Source: Bolinopsis microptera
Taxonomy: Eukaryota; Ctenophora; Tentaculata; Lobata; Bolinopsidae
NCBI RefSeq assembly: GCF_026151205.1
Contig: NC_087082.1
Span: 17,329,401 to 17,393,400, forward strand
DNA: 64,000 nt
Direction: 5' to 3'
The notes below the pieces were generated by a model. The model saw only the letters and a program-made list of their open reading frames with translations. It made no database searches and had not been told where the DNA came from. Position 1 is the stretch's first letter; every line of letters begins with the position of its first letter. The position numbers and the translations under genes are program-made. Of the stretch, positions 45,825 through 58,626 are shown one piece after another.

Positions 45825-48800
45825 TCAAATTTCTGCATTATCGTCTGAATTAGCTGGAAACTCATTTTTGCTTACACTTTCAGACGTTCGATCATCGTTG
45901 GAGGCGGCGGCGTTTTCATAAATGTTGTCAGCTTGGTTTGGGACGGCACTGGCGCTGATCGTCATTGCCTGAGTTAACGGGGCTACTGATCTACCGGCGG
46001 CAGCGGCGGCGAAAGATATTGTAGAGGTCCTCCTCTCCTCTTGGAGCCCAACCTTAACCAGCCAGTGAGACGTGACCTGGTCGTTGAGCACTATGTAGAA
46101 CAGGAATACAAATATGCCCTGAAAGTTTACATGGATAATTATCTCCGTTTGTAGTGCAATTAACCATTTTTCGTCTTTAATTTTCATAATGATGATATAC
46201 TTGTGTAGTGGGTATCGATATTATCAATTATGATACTTTAAAGATAACATCTAATTCGGAAGAAGGATAAAGAAGGCTGTAGAAAACACGCGCATACCTG
46301 AGAACTATTAAGAAGAATGAACAGATACTGCATCCCCGCTTGGAAGTGAGGGGCTGGGAGGGACATGAATATTCCAAAGAACCAGCCTGTTCCAAGCAAG
46401 ACCATCACACCGACTGCTGATTTAAGCTGCCGCTGAAGTTAGTTTAAGAATTTTTGCGATATTAAAATGAAGCATATGAAAAGTAAAACAAACCAGACAA
46501 CAGGCCAGATGATAAACAATTCTTCGATCATATTGAAAGACGCTAAATATTATCAACCTTAGAACTCACTAAAATTTGTCCCCGATCAGAGATGTTGCCG
46601 GATGAGTTTGAGTTCTTATTAATCACTTTGGCAACCAGTGCGAAGAATACAAGGTTCACCAAGATAACCAAGACAATGGGGGCTAGGAAGAGAGTGTAGA
46701 AGGATGTACTTTCAGGTCGGATAAAGCACATAGTGTCCGCTAGGTACCCGTGTTCTGTGAAAGTGAAGCTACCTACGGTGTGCCGCTTCGTGAAGACGAA
46801 ATATCCGATGAATGGTATCGGTAGAGGGATACCTAGAATATGGTCAGGTAATTTGTATGATAAGAGTATATAATTATACTCTTCTTATTTGAAAAACAAT
46901 CGAATAACCAAGATTATGCAAGTGCTCAGATAGAGAAAATATAAGATTGAATAATAATATTATAATAACATACCCCATGCCGCGAGGTTAAACTTCAGCA
47001 TACACTTTGAGATATGAGATCCGAACACTTGTACGAGAGAAAGGTACATAAGGAACCCTTCGACGACCATCCAGGCGAAGACCACAAGCCATAAGTAATG
47101 CTGGATCATCGCGTACACGGCACATCCCGTCGACTTCTGAAACGGGTGGTGGTTGATGAGTCGGGCAGTATTCGAAAAGGTCTGACAACTGGATTAGCAG
47201 CTGGACTCCTATAATATTATCTGTCAGCACAACTTATAGTTATCATCTAACCTCTAAATATAACTCAAGCTTACCAGTTTTATGACTCCGGTATCATCAG
47301 CAGAAATGAAAGCGTCTTGGATGAGGAACATCAATGACGCCAACAAAAGTGCGGTGGTGAAACAGATGTTGATCTTAGCGGATCGAGTTGATCGAAGAGC
47401 TTTAGCAGGAAGTAGGAACACCAGAGTTAAGATGAGACTGACGATTGAAATTCCGAGTAGTACATACGTTAAGTAACTCTGTACTTCGGCAAACCCACGA
47501 TCAATCTCGTAAGCTGACTGAAAACATTTGGTGAAGGAGTGTTTCAAGCTGGGAGATATTACTATAAGTAAGACGAGTTTGAGGCCAGTATTACATAAAA
47601 CAAAACGAGTTATGTATCATGATGGTTATAAATTTCCTTCCACAGAATGCTCACCATGAGGACAGCAAAGCTGGTGTTGTGAGAGCACAAACAGAGCACC
47701 CCTTCTGATGGCTTGGCAGAGTTGTAGATGGTCTCGCAACCCTCCTTCCACTTTGCTTTAACAGGGTCGTATTTTGCGCAGATGTACGAAACTTGCATTC
47801 TTTTACCGTTAGGTTCCATGATGAGGCTTGAGCTGGTGTTGCCCTGAAGGTTGTAGAGGATTAGAAAATATACGTACAAAGGAATTATTTACTGATAGGA
47901 TGTATACTTATATTTTTTGAGTAAAGAGGTGTTAACTGTAAACTGTAAATATCTCTGTTATGCTTGCCAGCACTGTGGTACTAGATGCGCACGCAACATC
48001 CGCATAAAGTTTGCACGTGCGAAACGTAAGAAATTGTCTCATTCATGATTTCGATTACTTTTTGCTTTCCGACGAAAATTGTCTGATATCGTCCAGAATC
48101 TTATTTGCCACAGTGTAAAATTAAAATTTAAGTATAATTATCGTATTTAAATAACTCACTATATTAATGGTGGGCTTCATGAAGACATTTAGCTTGAAGT
48201 CATCAGGTACTGCGTTTTGAACTTTGACCTCAGTGATGAAAGAGTTAACAAAGCTCTTTTTGGTGTCCTCGCCATCTTTCTTGGTTGCGTCCTCCAAATC
48301 ATTCTTCAGGTCATCAATGATTTTAGTGACGGCTTCCTTGTCGTCTTCGTCTTCCTCTTTTGTCACGATTGAAGTCGTCCTGTCGGGCATAAGTGTCGAG
48401 TCTGTGATGAGGACCACGGCCATGTCCACATCTACATTCTTTTCTCCCACCTTTGTCTCAATCTGAATAAATTTCATAGTAACATATTTTAATGATATTA
48501 ATACGATGTTAAATTCATAACATTTACGCATTGCAATACTAATAACTACTGTATGAATTCTATAGGTACTGTTAAGCGAGTACTAATAGAATAAATTCTG
48601 ACCAATAGAATCGTGTTTTCCTCTTCGTCATCGCCGGATCCAGAGTCTACTTCGCAACCTTGAAGGTCCTTGCCACCTCGACTTGCCTTAGAAAGGGTGA
48701 GGGCGACAACTCCATTACTGCTGGGTTCACCAGCATCTGCATCTTTCTTAACATCGATCACGGCTATGCGAGGAGACTTGATAATCTTGTTCTTGACAAC

Positions 48801-51800
48801 AGTTTGCTTAACAACGTTAACAGTCTGAGTCACCAAACTGATCGGTTAGATCTATTTATAGGTTATGATTTGTGAGGTGGCTTGTGTCTTTTAATGTACA
48901 AATGATGAAATAAATTCCAGAAATGATTTAAGTAATGTATGAATGTCGAAAAATTTTGAAGTATGGTACAATTCTCACAAAAACAAATCAAAACAATGTA
49001 CCCGTCACAGATCTTGCTGACGAACTGGGTTTCAGTGTCGTTATCAGCTGTTTTAAAGTCGGACTTCACAAGGTTAGACACGGTGTTTAGGACGCTCTGG
49101 GCCACTGCCTCGGAGATTTCCCCGCTTTTGACGATGGATTTTAGAACATTAGACACCGCCTCTACGTCACCGATACCGTTCATACCCTCATTATTTGTCA
49201 TCTTCTCCATCTGTGCCGTCTTATCTTCATTCGAGGCAGTCTGAGGAGAATGTAGTTATATGACCGGCCATCAACATAAACAATTGGAAAATTAACTATG
49301 GTTTAAGCTAGTTGTATAAGATACCATATTTAACTTTTTGTTTACTTTTTTAACTGATATGAGTCATACTAAACCTTATCGTTGGCTAGTTGTTCTATAG
49401 CTATCGTATTTTTAGTGTTCTTGCAATAGTAAGTCCCCTCCACATATAACTCCTTGTTCCTCTTCATCTTGCAAGTGAAAACCGCCGTGAAGTCATCAAA
49501 CTGACATTTCTTGTACTGTGAGCTTTTACCGAGCCCCAGCCAGCCGTGGCTGAATGTTCCGTACTGCGTTCGATAGGTTTCAGAAACACAGCCTTGTCCC
49601 AGACCACCTGAAACTTAGATCATTTTTATTTTTAAAATAAAAAAAAAATCATATTTGCACTCTAAAAGTAGAAGTAAAAAAAGGGGGCATTTGCGATGGT
49701 CCCGGGTCCACTCTTGACTCTACCCAATTTTTGGTTTGCTTCAAAATTCAAAATGTAAAATACGAGTTTAAGTTCTTGCATCGTATTAACCTCAAGCATA
49801 GGTATCATACTAAAACTTGTAACCTGGTTTTGGACAACTAACCTGGTTTTGGACAACTAACCTGGTTTTGGACAACTAGGCTCCGCTAGATAAGTAAAAG
49901 CGTCTCCAGACGTGCATGTTACTTCACTGCTCCCTTTGTTGAGAGCTCCAGAGTACGAGCATGTAACTTCCACTATGGTTCCGGACAGTACTGGAAACTG
50001 TCTTGTCGTTTCGATCGTACCCGTCCACTCAGCCTTCAGTCCACTGCAACTATCTGCATAGTGATGTAAGGTTAAATGATTTTTTATTCGCATTATTGAT
50101 GAAACTTATGGATTTACCGTCCACCTAAAATTAGGAAATAACAAGGAAACTGCAATTATTAATGGATTGTGATCATAAACCACTTTTAATTAATTAGTAA
50201 CGATACTTAAAACCAATTGTGAGCGACATTATTATGCAGCACGATTGAAATGATCAAAAGTAGTTATTTAGACACAGTGTCAGAACTCAGAGGGGAACAT
50301 ACTTTGGTTCTGATTAAATATGACACCTAATCTGCCAAACTCACCAAAACGTACCAAAAAACGTACGTAATACTTGAAACCCTCGAAATCCCATTATCAG
50401 TGTTCAGTATGCTAGCAATAGTGAAAATACATATATATACTGATATTGGCCTGGTTAAAAATACAAGCTGTTAATTTACTTGGTCCATAGTAATCTGACG
50501 CAGTGTCGGAGGAGAAACTTATTTTTGTCACATTTTTACCCCAGATGTTTCTCCATCTACGCCAATCACACGTTGTGTCTGAGAGCAGAGTGTTGAGCAC
50601 CTCCACCTCGTTACAGTGTATCACAAGCCTGATATCTGCACTTTTGGTGAGGGTGATACGCCATATCTTGTCTGCATCACTGGGAGGTGTTATGGAGAAG
50701 TTAGACCAGGAAGGCTTGCACCAGTCGAGTTTGTATTTTAGAGTTTCGCCGAAGTTGATCCATACTTTTCCTGCATTGTACTTCCAAGCAGAGTAGAAGG
50801 ACACTGTCAGGTTATCTAGACTCTGCAACTCGCTGTTGGTTTTAACTTGTAAAGGTACTGAGGCCAGGTCCCATTCTATGTACGCATCGTCATCAGGTTG
50901 CACTGGTAACCAACCTGTGTGGTATTAATAAGTGACGTCACGTCTGGTATTAAGTGACGTCACGTCTGGTATTAAGTGACGTCACGTCTGGTATTAAGTG
51001 ACGTCACGTCTGGTATTAAGTGACGTCACGTGAACTGAGAGAAATGAATCTCATCAGTGTGAATTTTGTGATAGCACTCCTCCGTCAATCAATGTAATAC
51101 AAGGTGGTCCTATATTTTGATTTACAAACAGATTAATCAGCTTCAGACTTAAGATTCGTAATATAAAGATGCTAATAACTGGTTGTTACTTTCACCCAGC
51201 TCGGGTTCAGTCTAGTGCATTCTGGTGGAGTGTTATAGCTTAATTCAAACAATCTCAATCAGATATCGTTTTATATCAAATTTAACCCAAGCACGTACCA
51301 ACTCAATAACAGATCAATTTGGGAATCTTACCTTTGGTCCCAAAACATGACTTATAAGCTGTAAACCAGCCCGACCGGGAACCAATGTCCGTGTACTTTA
51401 ATCTATAACACAGCCTCCTGGTCCAATGAGCTGGGCTTATAAGTACTGCTAGACAAAGTTCCTCTTCATTACACCAACTTATACAATCGTCTTTGTTGAT
51501 CAGGTTTTTCTGTCCAATTCTGTTAGAGTCTCCTAGTCCTATGTTACCGGTGTTATTATGCCAGCAACCTGACATTACTAAGGTAAGTAACATTTTTCAC
51601 AACGATAAACCCCCCTTTTGAGTCTTGGTATTTCGTTAAATTTAATAAGCGACCATCATTCATTACGAAAAATTGAAATATGTATTCTTGATTCAAAGTC
51701 ATTCAAAACTAGAAATTAGGGTTAAAAATGAAATGTAAGATCTTACTCATACTTTGTGTTGCAGAGTGCAGTAAGTACGCTATGAAAACGATAACAAGCT

Positions 51801-51804
51801 TCAT
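45825..51804 (-). CDS. Adhesion G-protein-coupled receptor, complete (14 exons)
   Basis: Exons, 5' to 3': 51753-51804, 51332-51577, 50480-50914, 49862-50053, 49375-49607, 49002-49240, 48603-48837, 48160-48462, 47655-47843, 47275-47517, 46974-47136, 46570-46832, 46298-46426, 45825-46118. All have GT/AG borders, and the phases join into 3216 bases (1071 aa). Order: signal peptide (MKLVIVFIAYLLHSA), a cysteine-rich PAN/apple-like module, a module with the motif DTASDYY, a 64-aa sushi domain, and a GAIN region rich in Asp/Glu/Lys. The GPS follows (CLCSHNTSFAVLM, with an upstream Trp and Cys), then seven hydrophobic helices and a 70-80 residue tail. The family sits in the plasma membrane, self-cleaves at the GPS and signals through G proteins. 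Ligand and subfamily are unknown. The GPS has HNT where HLT is usual. First coding exons have phase 1-1 borders, typical of shuffled extracellular modules. Confidence 0.93.
49821..49877. repeat. 19-bp splice-donor minisatellite, 3 units (copy 2)
   Basis: Same 19-bp unit as at 1821-1915, with two fewer copies. The exon edge used in the gene model is 49862. Confidence 0.95.
50933..51028. repeat. 22-bp CRE-palindrome repeat, 5 units (copy 2)
   Basis: Same array as 4501-4640 in the second copy of the receptor intron, with five TGACGTCA octamers at 22-bp spacing. Confidence 0.95.
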
Positions 51805-52256
51805 GGTATAACGCTGAACATTTTACCTGGAAATATGACAAAAACTTTTGATTGATGTTTAAAGATCTCAGAGAACTTTGAAGACTTTGAAGACGTTCAA
51901 CAGAAAATAATAAATTTTGAATCCAGAGCCCAGACACTAGAAATAGAATAACGTTTGATCATTTTTCTACAACACCTGTTGAATAAAGTTGTTACTAACC
52001 ATTAACGCTGTTCAAGATTTGAGAGCGAGAAAAAGAAACTCCGCTGAATACTGCACTGATATACGATAAAACTAAAAGGACCGATTTGATCTTTGCGTGT
52101 CATTAGCGCCCATCGCCTTGCTCGATCCTGGTAAAGCAGATCACCAATTTTGAAGCCTGTAGTCTTTTATTCAACCTGAGATGCATAGAAATATCACGGC
52201 GCCTTACGAAAATTTCATTGTTCTGAGATAACTAATGCACGATTAGGTTCGTGTGT

Positions 52257-52350
52257 GAGAGAATCAGGTCTCGTCTTCTAGTGCTGCAGATTTGAATATT
52301 TATCGAGAGAATCGGGTCATGTCTTCTAGTGCTGCAGATTTGAATATTTA
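52257..52350. repeat. 48-bp tandem repeat, 2 units (copy 2)
   Basis: Copy 2 counterpart of the three-unit repeat at 5992-6133. Confidence 0.92.
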
Positions 52351-53655
52351 TTGTTACTAGAAAACCGGCCGAGAGCTTTGTAGTACACGGCATGTAATAA
52401 AGATGGCAGATCGTGAATGGCAGCTATCTTACTTATAGGCCATTGAAATTGTATGATATCATGCTCGCAATAAACTTATAAGCATTGCCCAACATACCTA
52501 AGAATCTAAGATAAAGAGCTCTGGAGTTATTTCTTACGATGAGACGAAAAGTTTGGTTTGATTATTACTGATTAAGAAACAATGAAAACTAACTCGTTAC
52601 TTTATATTTGTGTCCAAAAAAGGTTTATTGACACTCCATAAAGATATAAATAAACGGTAACAACTCATATTTATTATCTATCTGTAGAAAACAACATAAA
52701 AACCGTTCTTTACAATAATAGACCGTGATCTAATTTAAACTACAGTTACAGCTCTATCGTAGTATTGTAAAACTTCTATTTTAATTTGGCTCTTTTGGAA
52801 AAAATTTGTTTAGTTTTACAACTTACGAATATAATAGACTATAGAAATCTTATCGGTATCAAATAAATAATTAGACAGACTCAATTAATACATTTCCAGA
52901 ATGAGGGGAAATTGAACCGATTTTTAGATCAATAACAACACGATTACCAATTAATTACAAAACTACAAATCTATTACATTTATCGAGTATTATCAATTAT
53001 GTAATGGGATGGAAAATTTTTAACCAGGTGTAGCTAGTCCACAGCCCTAGCTCTATAATACGAAGAAATTGTTTCAATTCTAGCTGAAAAGCTCTAATAT
53101 AATAAATCACAATCTATTATAGAAATTAGGAATTCACCGACATGATGAAGAACCAAGTCTGATATAGCCCATATCAGATGCCACCACAGGATCGGTTACT
53201 ATAGAAGACTCCAGACAATGTCAAAGCAAATCGGTATCACGGGGTGAGGTGTTGTTTTCACTAATAACAGTTTTCACTCAGTATCATATCAATATTGTCA
53301 AAATTTAACTTATTATAGATTTGATTAAAATTTTATACAAAAAGCTGGTCTTAGCGCATGCATCTCAGACAGTACTTACTTGATTTAAATTATTTACAGG
53401 ATAGTCGGCAAATAATTTACCCTTCTGTAAGCAAACCAGAAAGCAGATGGATCTTCTAAATTTAATTTATATACTGTTCTAATGGATTTCACAACTTTTA
53501 ATTCTTTAGAAGAAAATTGACATAACCGTGTATTGCGCTGGCAATACCAATTAATTACAAGAACACGTTTTTAAGATTGCATGTAACACACTAATAAAGT
53601 TAAACCATAGAATTTTAACCATTTAATTTATCAATTAAACGACTACAAAACTGTG

Positions 53656-55855
53656 CTATCTTGTGTCCCTTCCACTATTACTGAAAGTTTTACCACCACT
53701 AACTAAAAAAGCAGCCTCTCTCTTCAGATCAATAGCATACTGAATGTCCTGACTGATCTTGAGGCTAGTTTTCTGAGAGTTACAGTTGAGTTTAGGACAA
53801 GAGTCAGGAGCCATATTAAAAACACCTGGTGGAGGCAGAGTATCGTAGATCTGTATAGCTAGGTTATGTTCTGTAGTTCCACCGTTATTCCGGGGAGCAT
53901 ACACGCACTGTCCTATCGAGTCTAACATGATCTCCTTCACAACCTTGTTTCCAGATTCTCTCTCGATAAGTCTGACCCGCTCACTGGACACCAGGATCTT
54001 GAGGCGGGTGTTCACCACACACCAGGAAATGAACTGTTCCTCACGTGACTTGCGGTTCAGTTTCCACAGAGTAGCCATGCCTTGTGCTGTGTCTATGGAG
54101 AATGTTGCCAGGATCTCTCCACTGCAACATCGAGGCAGCCGTATTCTTTTTATCTCACCTGAGAAGAAGAAGAATATCGTTATGTTTCTTCCTGTTTATT
54201 GTAATTGTAAAACAAAACGTGTTAACACCAAATTATGGTTATACTGTTTGGTTGCTGAGTAGAAATAAACTTACCGATACTGTGACTAGATCGAGTACTC
54301 TGCGTAATGGCCAGTGTAGTCCCTGAGGCAAAGTCGAGTAAACCAGCAGCTGGTTTAGCAACAGTTCCAATGAGACCTTTAGCTAGTCCGGTCACTGCCC
54401 CCGTCACTCCGTCTTGGTTAATCCCTCTCACTATAGAACTGGGAATGCTGGTAAGCCCTCCGATAAGTCCACTTCTTAACCCCTGCCATCCTGCTCTCAG
54501 ACTTGCACTTGAACTCTGGTATCTGTCGGGAACAAGATCTGTTATTTGGTTAATTCGGAGAAATAAGAATTTGGTTTGCTTCCACAATCGACTGCATTAA
54601 TAAAATATAAATATGATACAAAAAGGGAATTGGAAAGAAAAAAAGTAGAGAAAAGAGATTGCATCAGAATAGGAAAGAGCACACGAGAAGACAAAGAGAC
54701 GCACAAAAAAACAAAAATAAGAAAACAGTCTCCTACCTGGAAGCTCTAAGTCTGTCTCTGTCAGCTCTGAAAGCATCATCTCCACTAACATACGTTAAGA
54801 CAGTACTAGCAGTTGAACTGAGTTTACTGGCGGTATCTGACATGCCGTGAGCAACACTCTTAACCATTCCTGACACGTCACCATCCAGCCCCACTGAGAG
54901 TCCACTCAGTAGATCGTTAAACAGCCCTCCCATGTTACCTGGTGTGAAGTGAGGGTGAAAGGTTGTTAAAGTTTACGTTATCATGGTAGTAACTAGTAGA
55001 AACAATGAAATTTGAGGTAAAAGTGATGAAATCAAGTAGAAGGTAAAGTGTCAAACCTGTAATTTCTGAGTTGAGGACTATTTTGAGTTTATGTCCAACT
55101 GCGCAGTCCCTGTAGTGTCGTATGATGTTGTCCCTTATAGTACTAGTAGCTGCTATCACATTACTGGTATGGTACTTGTTCAGCTTAAAAGTAACGTCGG
55201 AGAAGTTCAGATAAGATCTCATTCCTAATCTTGTGTGGATGTCCTTGAGGTCGTCCTCTAGAACTGGAGCCACGATCAGACTGACATTAACCTGGGTCTG
55301 GTGAATTAACATACTCTCAACTAACACGGGATTGTACTCCAACTTCCTCGTACTCAACTTGTACTCCGCTTCTGGATCGTACTTTGGGTCGTCTTTATTT
55401 ACATCCCCAGCCATCTCAAAAAACTGTATGAGTTTCAGAAGTAAGACCTCGTCGAGCTGGGAGCTGAAGTTTGCGAACAGAGCCTGGACCTCAGGGTACA
55501 CGACTAACCTGCCATCGCTCCTAACCTCCCTGATCATCCTGAAGTGTACTGTATGTTCTCCATCCCTCATTACCGGGTAGATAACAACAGGAACCAGTGC
55601 CTCCCTACACTGATTATCAGCCTGGAATCCTAGCAGATCAAAAACAACAGTAGTCTTGTTACCCGCCAGCTCGGCGTCTAAAGACAGCCCAGGCCCAGTC
55701 ATGCTGAGATACAATATCTCCTCAGGGAGGTGGTTGATAATAGAGAGGCCTACACCTCCCAGTAACTTTACTTGCAGCTGAAAGGGTTTGGTAACATCCT
55801 CCTTTTTAGAGGTGGAGTCCGTGTAGACAGTTTGTTCTCCTGCCACAGCGTCCAG

Positions 55856-55886
<31 letters not shown>

Positions 55887-58250
55887 GGGTTGGGGCACCC
55901 ACTTTACCTTCCTCTCGGAAGGCTACGTCCGTCTGGTGACTAACGTCTATTGGGGTCCCTCCAGTTGTAGGTGTCACAGGGTACGGGCACTTGGCATGGG
56001 CTAGTGCTCCTTACCCCCCGGAGGATAAAGCCTGGTGAGCGACGTTTTCCCGAAGGAAAACTGTCATAATGCTCGTTCTCGGGAGATCACCACCCATGCC
56101 TAGGTGATCTCCCGGGCGCTCTTTTAGAACAGGCTGCCCCCTGTCTTTTCTAGTGAGCCGACAGGAACCTACCGGGCATACCTGAGCATCTAGTATCTCT
56201 TGCCCAACTCTATGTTTTCTTTATTTGCGCGCGTCTTTGCGACGCGCGCATTCTTGTTTGTAACAATTTTTGCTTTATATTGCGCTATGTCTTTTTTGCT
56301 AGTTATGGCGCTATTCTCAGTTGTCCAACCTTTGCGTAGACATGTTTTTCTTAATCTTCTACATAATAACTAACATATTCATCCTCCATCCTTCCTGTTT
56401 TTCTTATGTAATTTATTATTTCTGAAGCTTTGGCTTTTTCTATGATAGTTTTGATGTTGGTATGCGTAATTTGTAAAGTTTGTTGTCTTGCCTCTGAGTA
56501 TGCCGGGCACTTCGCCAAATAATGTTCCGTTGTTTCTAGTTCTGTGGGACAGTGTCTGCAGAATGGTACTACTGTTTTATCTAACTTGTGTAGATTTGCA
56601 GCTAACTTGTTTTGTCCTGAAATTATTTGTGTTAGGTATCTAATTTGGTCTCTGCTTTTTGTTGGAAGATGGAGTCCTTGTTTCTCGAAATATTTTCTGA
56701 TAATTTCCTTATTTTCAACTTTTATTTTAGATGTTTTGATTTTACTCGTGGTGTTGTTCGTTGCTTTTTCCATTATTTTATTTATTATATGTTTTTCTGG
56801 AAAATATGTCCAGTAGCTTGATAACCACCGTGGGACCGTCTAGAGAGGTGGTCATCAGCACGGCTCCACAACCTGGTCGGCGCTTGTGGAAGTAGATGTG
56901 AGGAGGGTTCTTGCTGACCATGTCTAGTACAGCATCAGATCCGTCATGTAGTAGACCGTTGCGAGGTGAAACAGCTAGCCCTGGCAGCTTGCAGGTTAGA
57001 TAGCCGTTATCCCGGAACCTCCAGCACTGTGTTTGGTGCCTGTTCTCGTCAGGAGGCTTCACGATCAGGCTGGCGTATGTGCCAGGGTTGGGAGCTCTGC
57101 CTGGTATGTCCAGGAATAACTTGGTCTTGAAGTGCATGAGCTGACCTGACTCCTTAACCTGCCACAGCTGACTAAGTGAGTGCGGGTTGTACTGCTTAAC
57201 AAGCACCTGAACCCCCTGTGGAACGTCCAGCACGAGTCTGCTGCTGGAGCTGGCTAGTTTCTCGTCCACCCTGATAGCTCTAAATCCGGAACTGGAGAGC
57301 TGGTTGAGGGGGATGTCCCTCATAGCTGGGGCACCTCCCTTCCAGGTGTCGGAGAGTGTCAGGTAAACTGCGTTCTCGTAGACTAGTGCAGAGAGGTGGG
57401 TGTAGGGGGTGGGTGTTATCATCACCTTCATAGGCTCACCTCCCGTCACCTTTAGATCTAGTTCGTGGGGTTTCAAGACGGGCTCATCCCAGTGATAAGG
57501 GCACCAGCTACCAGGTTGTAATGTGGACATGTCTGACCGACTCTCTGATTGTCTGTACTCCACGCTTACCAGACTGTGGTTTTCTATTCTGCAAAAGTAT
57601 TTCCTTGCGTTTGAATTGAAATAAAGACGATCCTGTGTTTAAAATAACTGGATCTTAACTCTAATGATACGTTCTTATGCAACCGAAGCTTTCGCTTCTT
57701 CAAACTATTTCTGATAAAATCAATTCCTTACCGGTAAGGGGTAGGGAGATCATTGAAGTCGGAGAATACGACATGATAAGAGCTCCGCTGCAACACCACA
57801 GTGCACTGGAGGAATATCTTCCTCCCTCCGGTCCCTCTCATAGATACAACACTGCTTTGTGGGTTGTTTATACAGAATCCACCCGACCACTCACAGTCTA
57901 CCACGTCAGGAATACATATTGATAGTAGCTGAGGGGGTGAGTGGTAACTAGTGGTAACTAGTGGTAACTAGTGGTAACTAGTGGTAACTAGTGGTAACTA
58001 GTGGTAACTAGTGGTAACTAGTGGTAACTAAGATTATACCACAAAACAGGAATAGTTAATTATTTTTAAAAGTTTAGGCAAAAATCTTAAATAATGACCG
58101 ACCTGATCTAGATCGTTACGAGGCCAGGAGAAGGGCATGATAGAGTTTGGAGCAGCCTCAGTAACTGGCTCTTTGTCTGGAGTCCAGTCTGAGGATTCAG
58201 CCCTGGGGGATTGTGGACTAGATATTGGGGGCGACAAAAGTGATAAAGCA
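53656..58250 (-). pseudogene. VPS13D: VPS13D-like gene, copy 2, main exon broken by a LINE
   Basis: Exons match copy 1: 58103-58250, 57732-57928, 55057-57588 (interrupted), 54737-54938, 54275-54522, 53656-54158. Upstream exons would be beyond the window. A LINE piece at 55861-56807 sits in the coding sequence between KLLD and the following AGEQTVYTD, and replaces the frame with a stop shortly after the junction. The separated coding parts remain open and nearly identical to copy 1, so the break is recent. In-frame length differences exist: 33 bp more here in exon 54737-54938 (11 residues, DVSGMVKSVAH) and 6 bp more in the large exon (Gly-Pro). Unless the insertion is spliced out, this copy should lack the ricin-like/C-terminal part. 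Confidence 0.88.
55861..56807 (-). mobile_element. 5'-truncated LINE fragment inserted in the VPS13D exon
   Basis: Absent from copy 1. It begins on the plus strand with about 26 T's (a poly(A) tail on the minus strand) and is flanked by GTCCAGTAGCT(T) at 55850-55860 and 56808-56819. The minus-strand ORF 56773-56351 (140 aa) ends a LINE polyprotein and has the zinc-knuckle-like CRHCPTELETTEHYLAKC typical of the C-terminus of I/Jockey/R1-group elements. The 3' UTR has a 12-bp perfect stem (56080-56091 with 56103-56114). Confidence 0.93.
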
Positions 58251-58626
58251 CTTTAGAGGACCAATTGTAAAGAGTCAAATGTTCAATTCTAAACAGGATA
58301 TCATCTTGTGGTATATAAGGATTAAGGACTAACTCAGCACAAGAAAATAGTTCTTAAAGCGATGGTTGTCATTTGGGCACCCGAAAAAAAATTGCAAATT
58401 TTTAGAGTTAGCTTGTAGCCGATACAACATCCTACAAGTAGGTTAAATTTAGAATTCCGCCACCCCTCCCTGTAGCACGTAAATAGACCCGGAGTAACAC
58501 GCACGCGAGAGCGGTATTACGAAATGAGGAGGCATCGATTTCACTGGAGTCGGGCCAACACATACTTCACAACACAATACTACGGCTGGAAGCGGTGAAT
58601 AATAATTGCATTTCATTACTGTAAAC

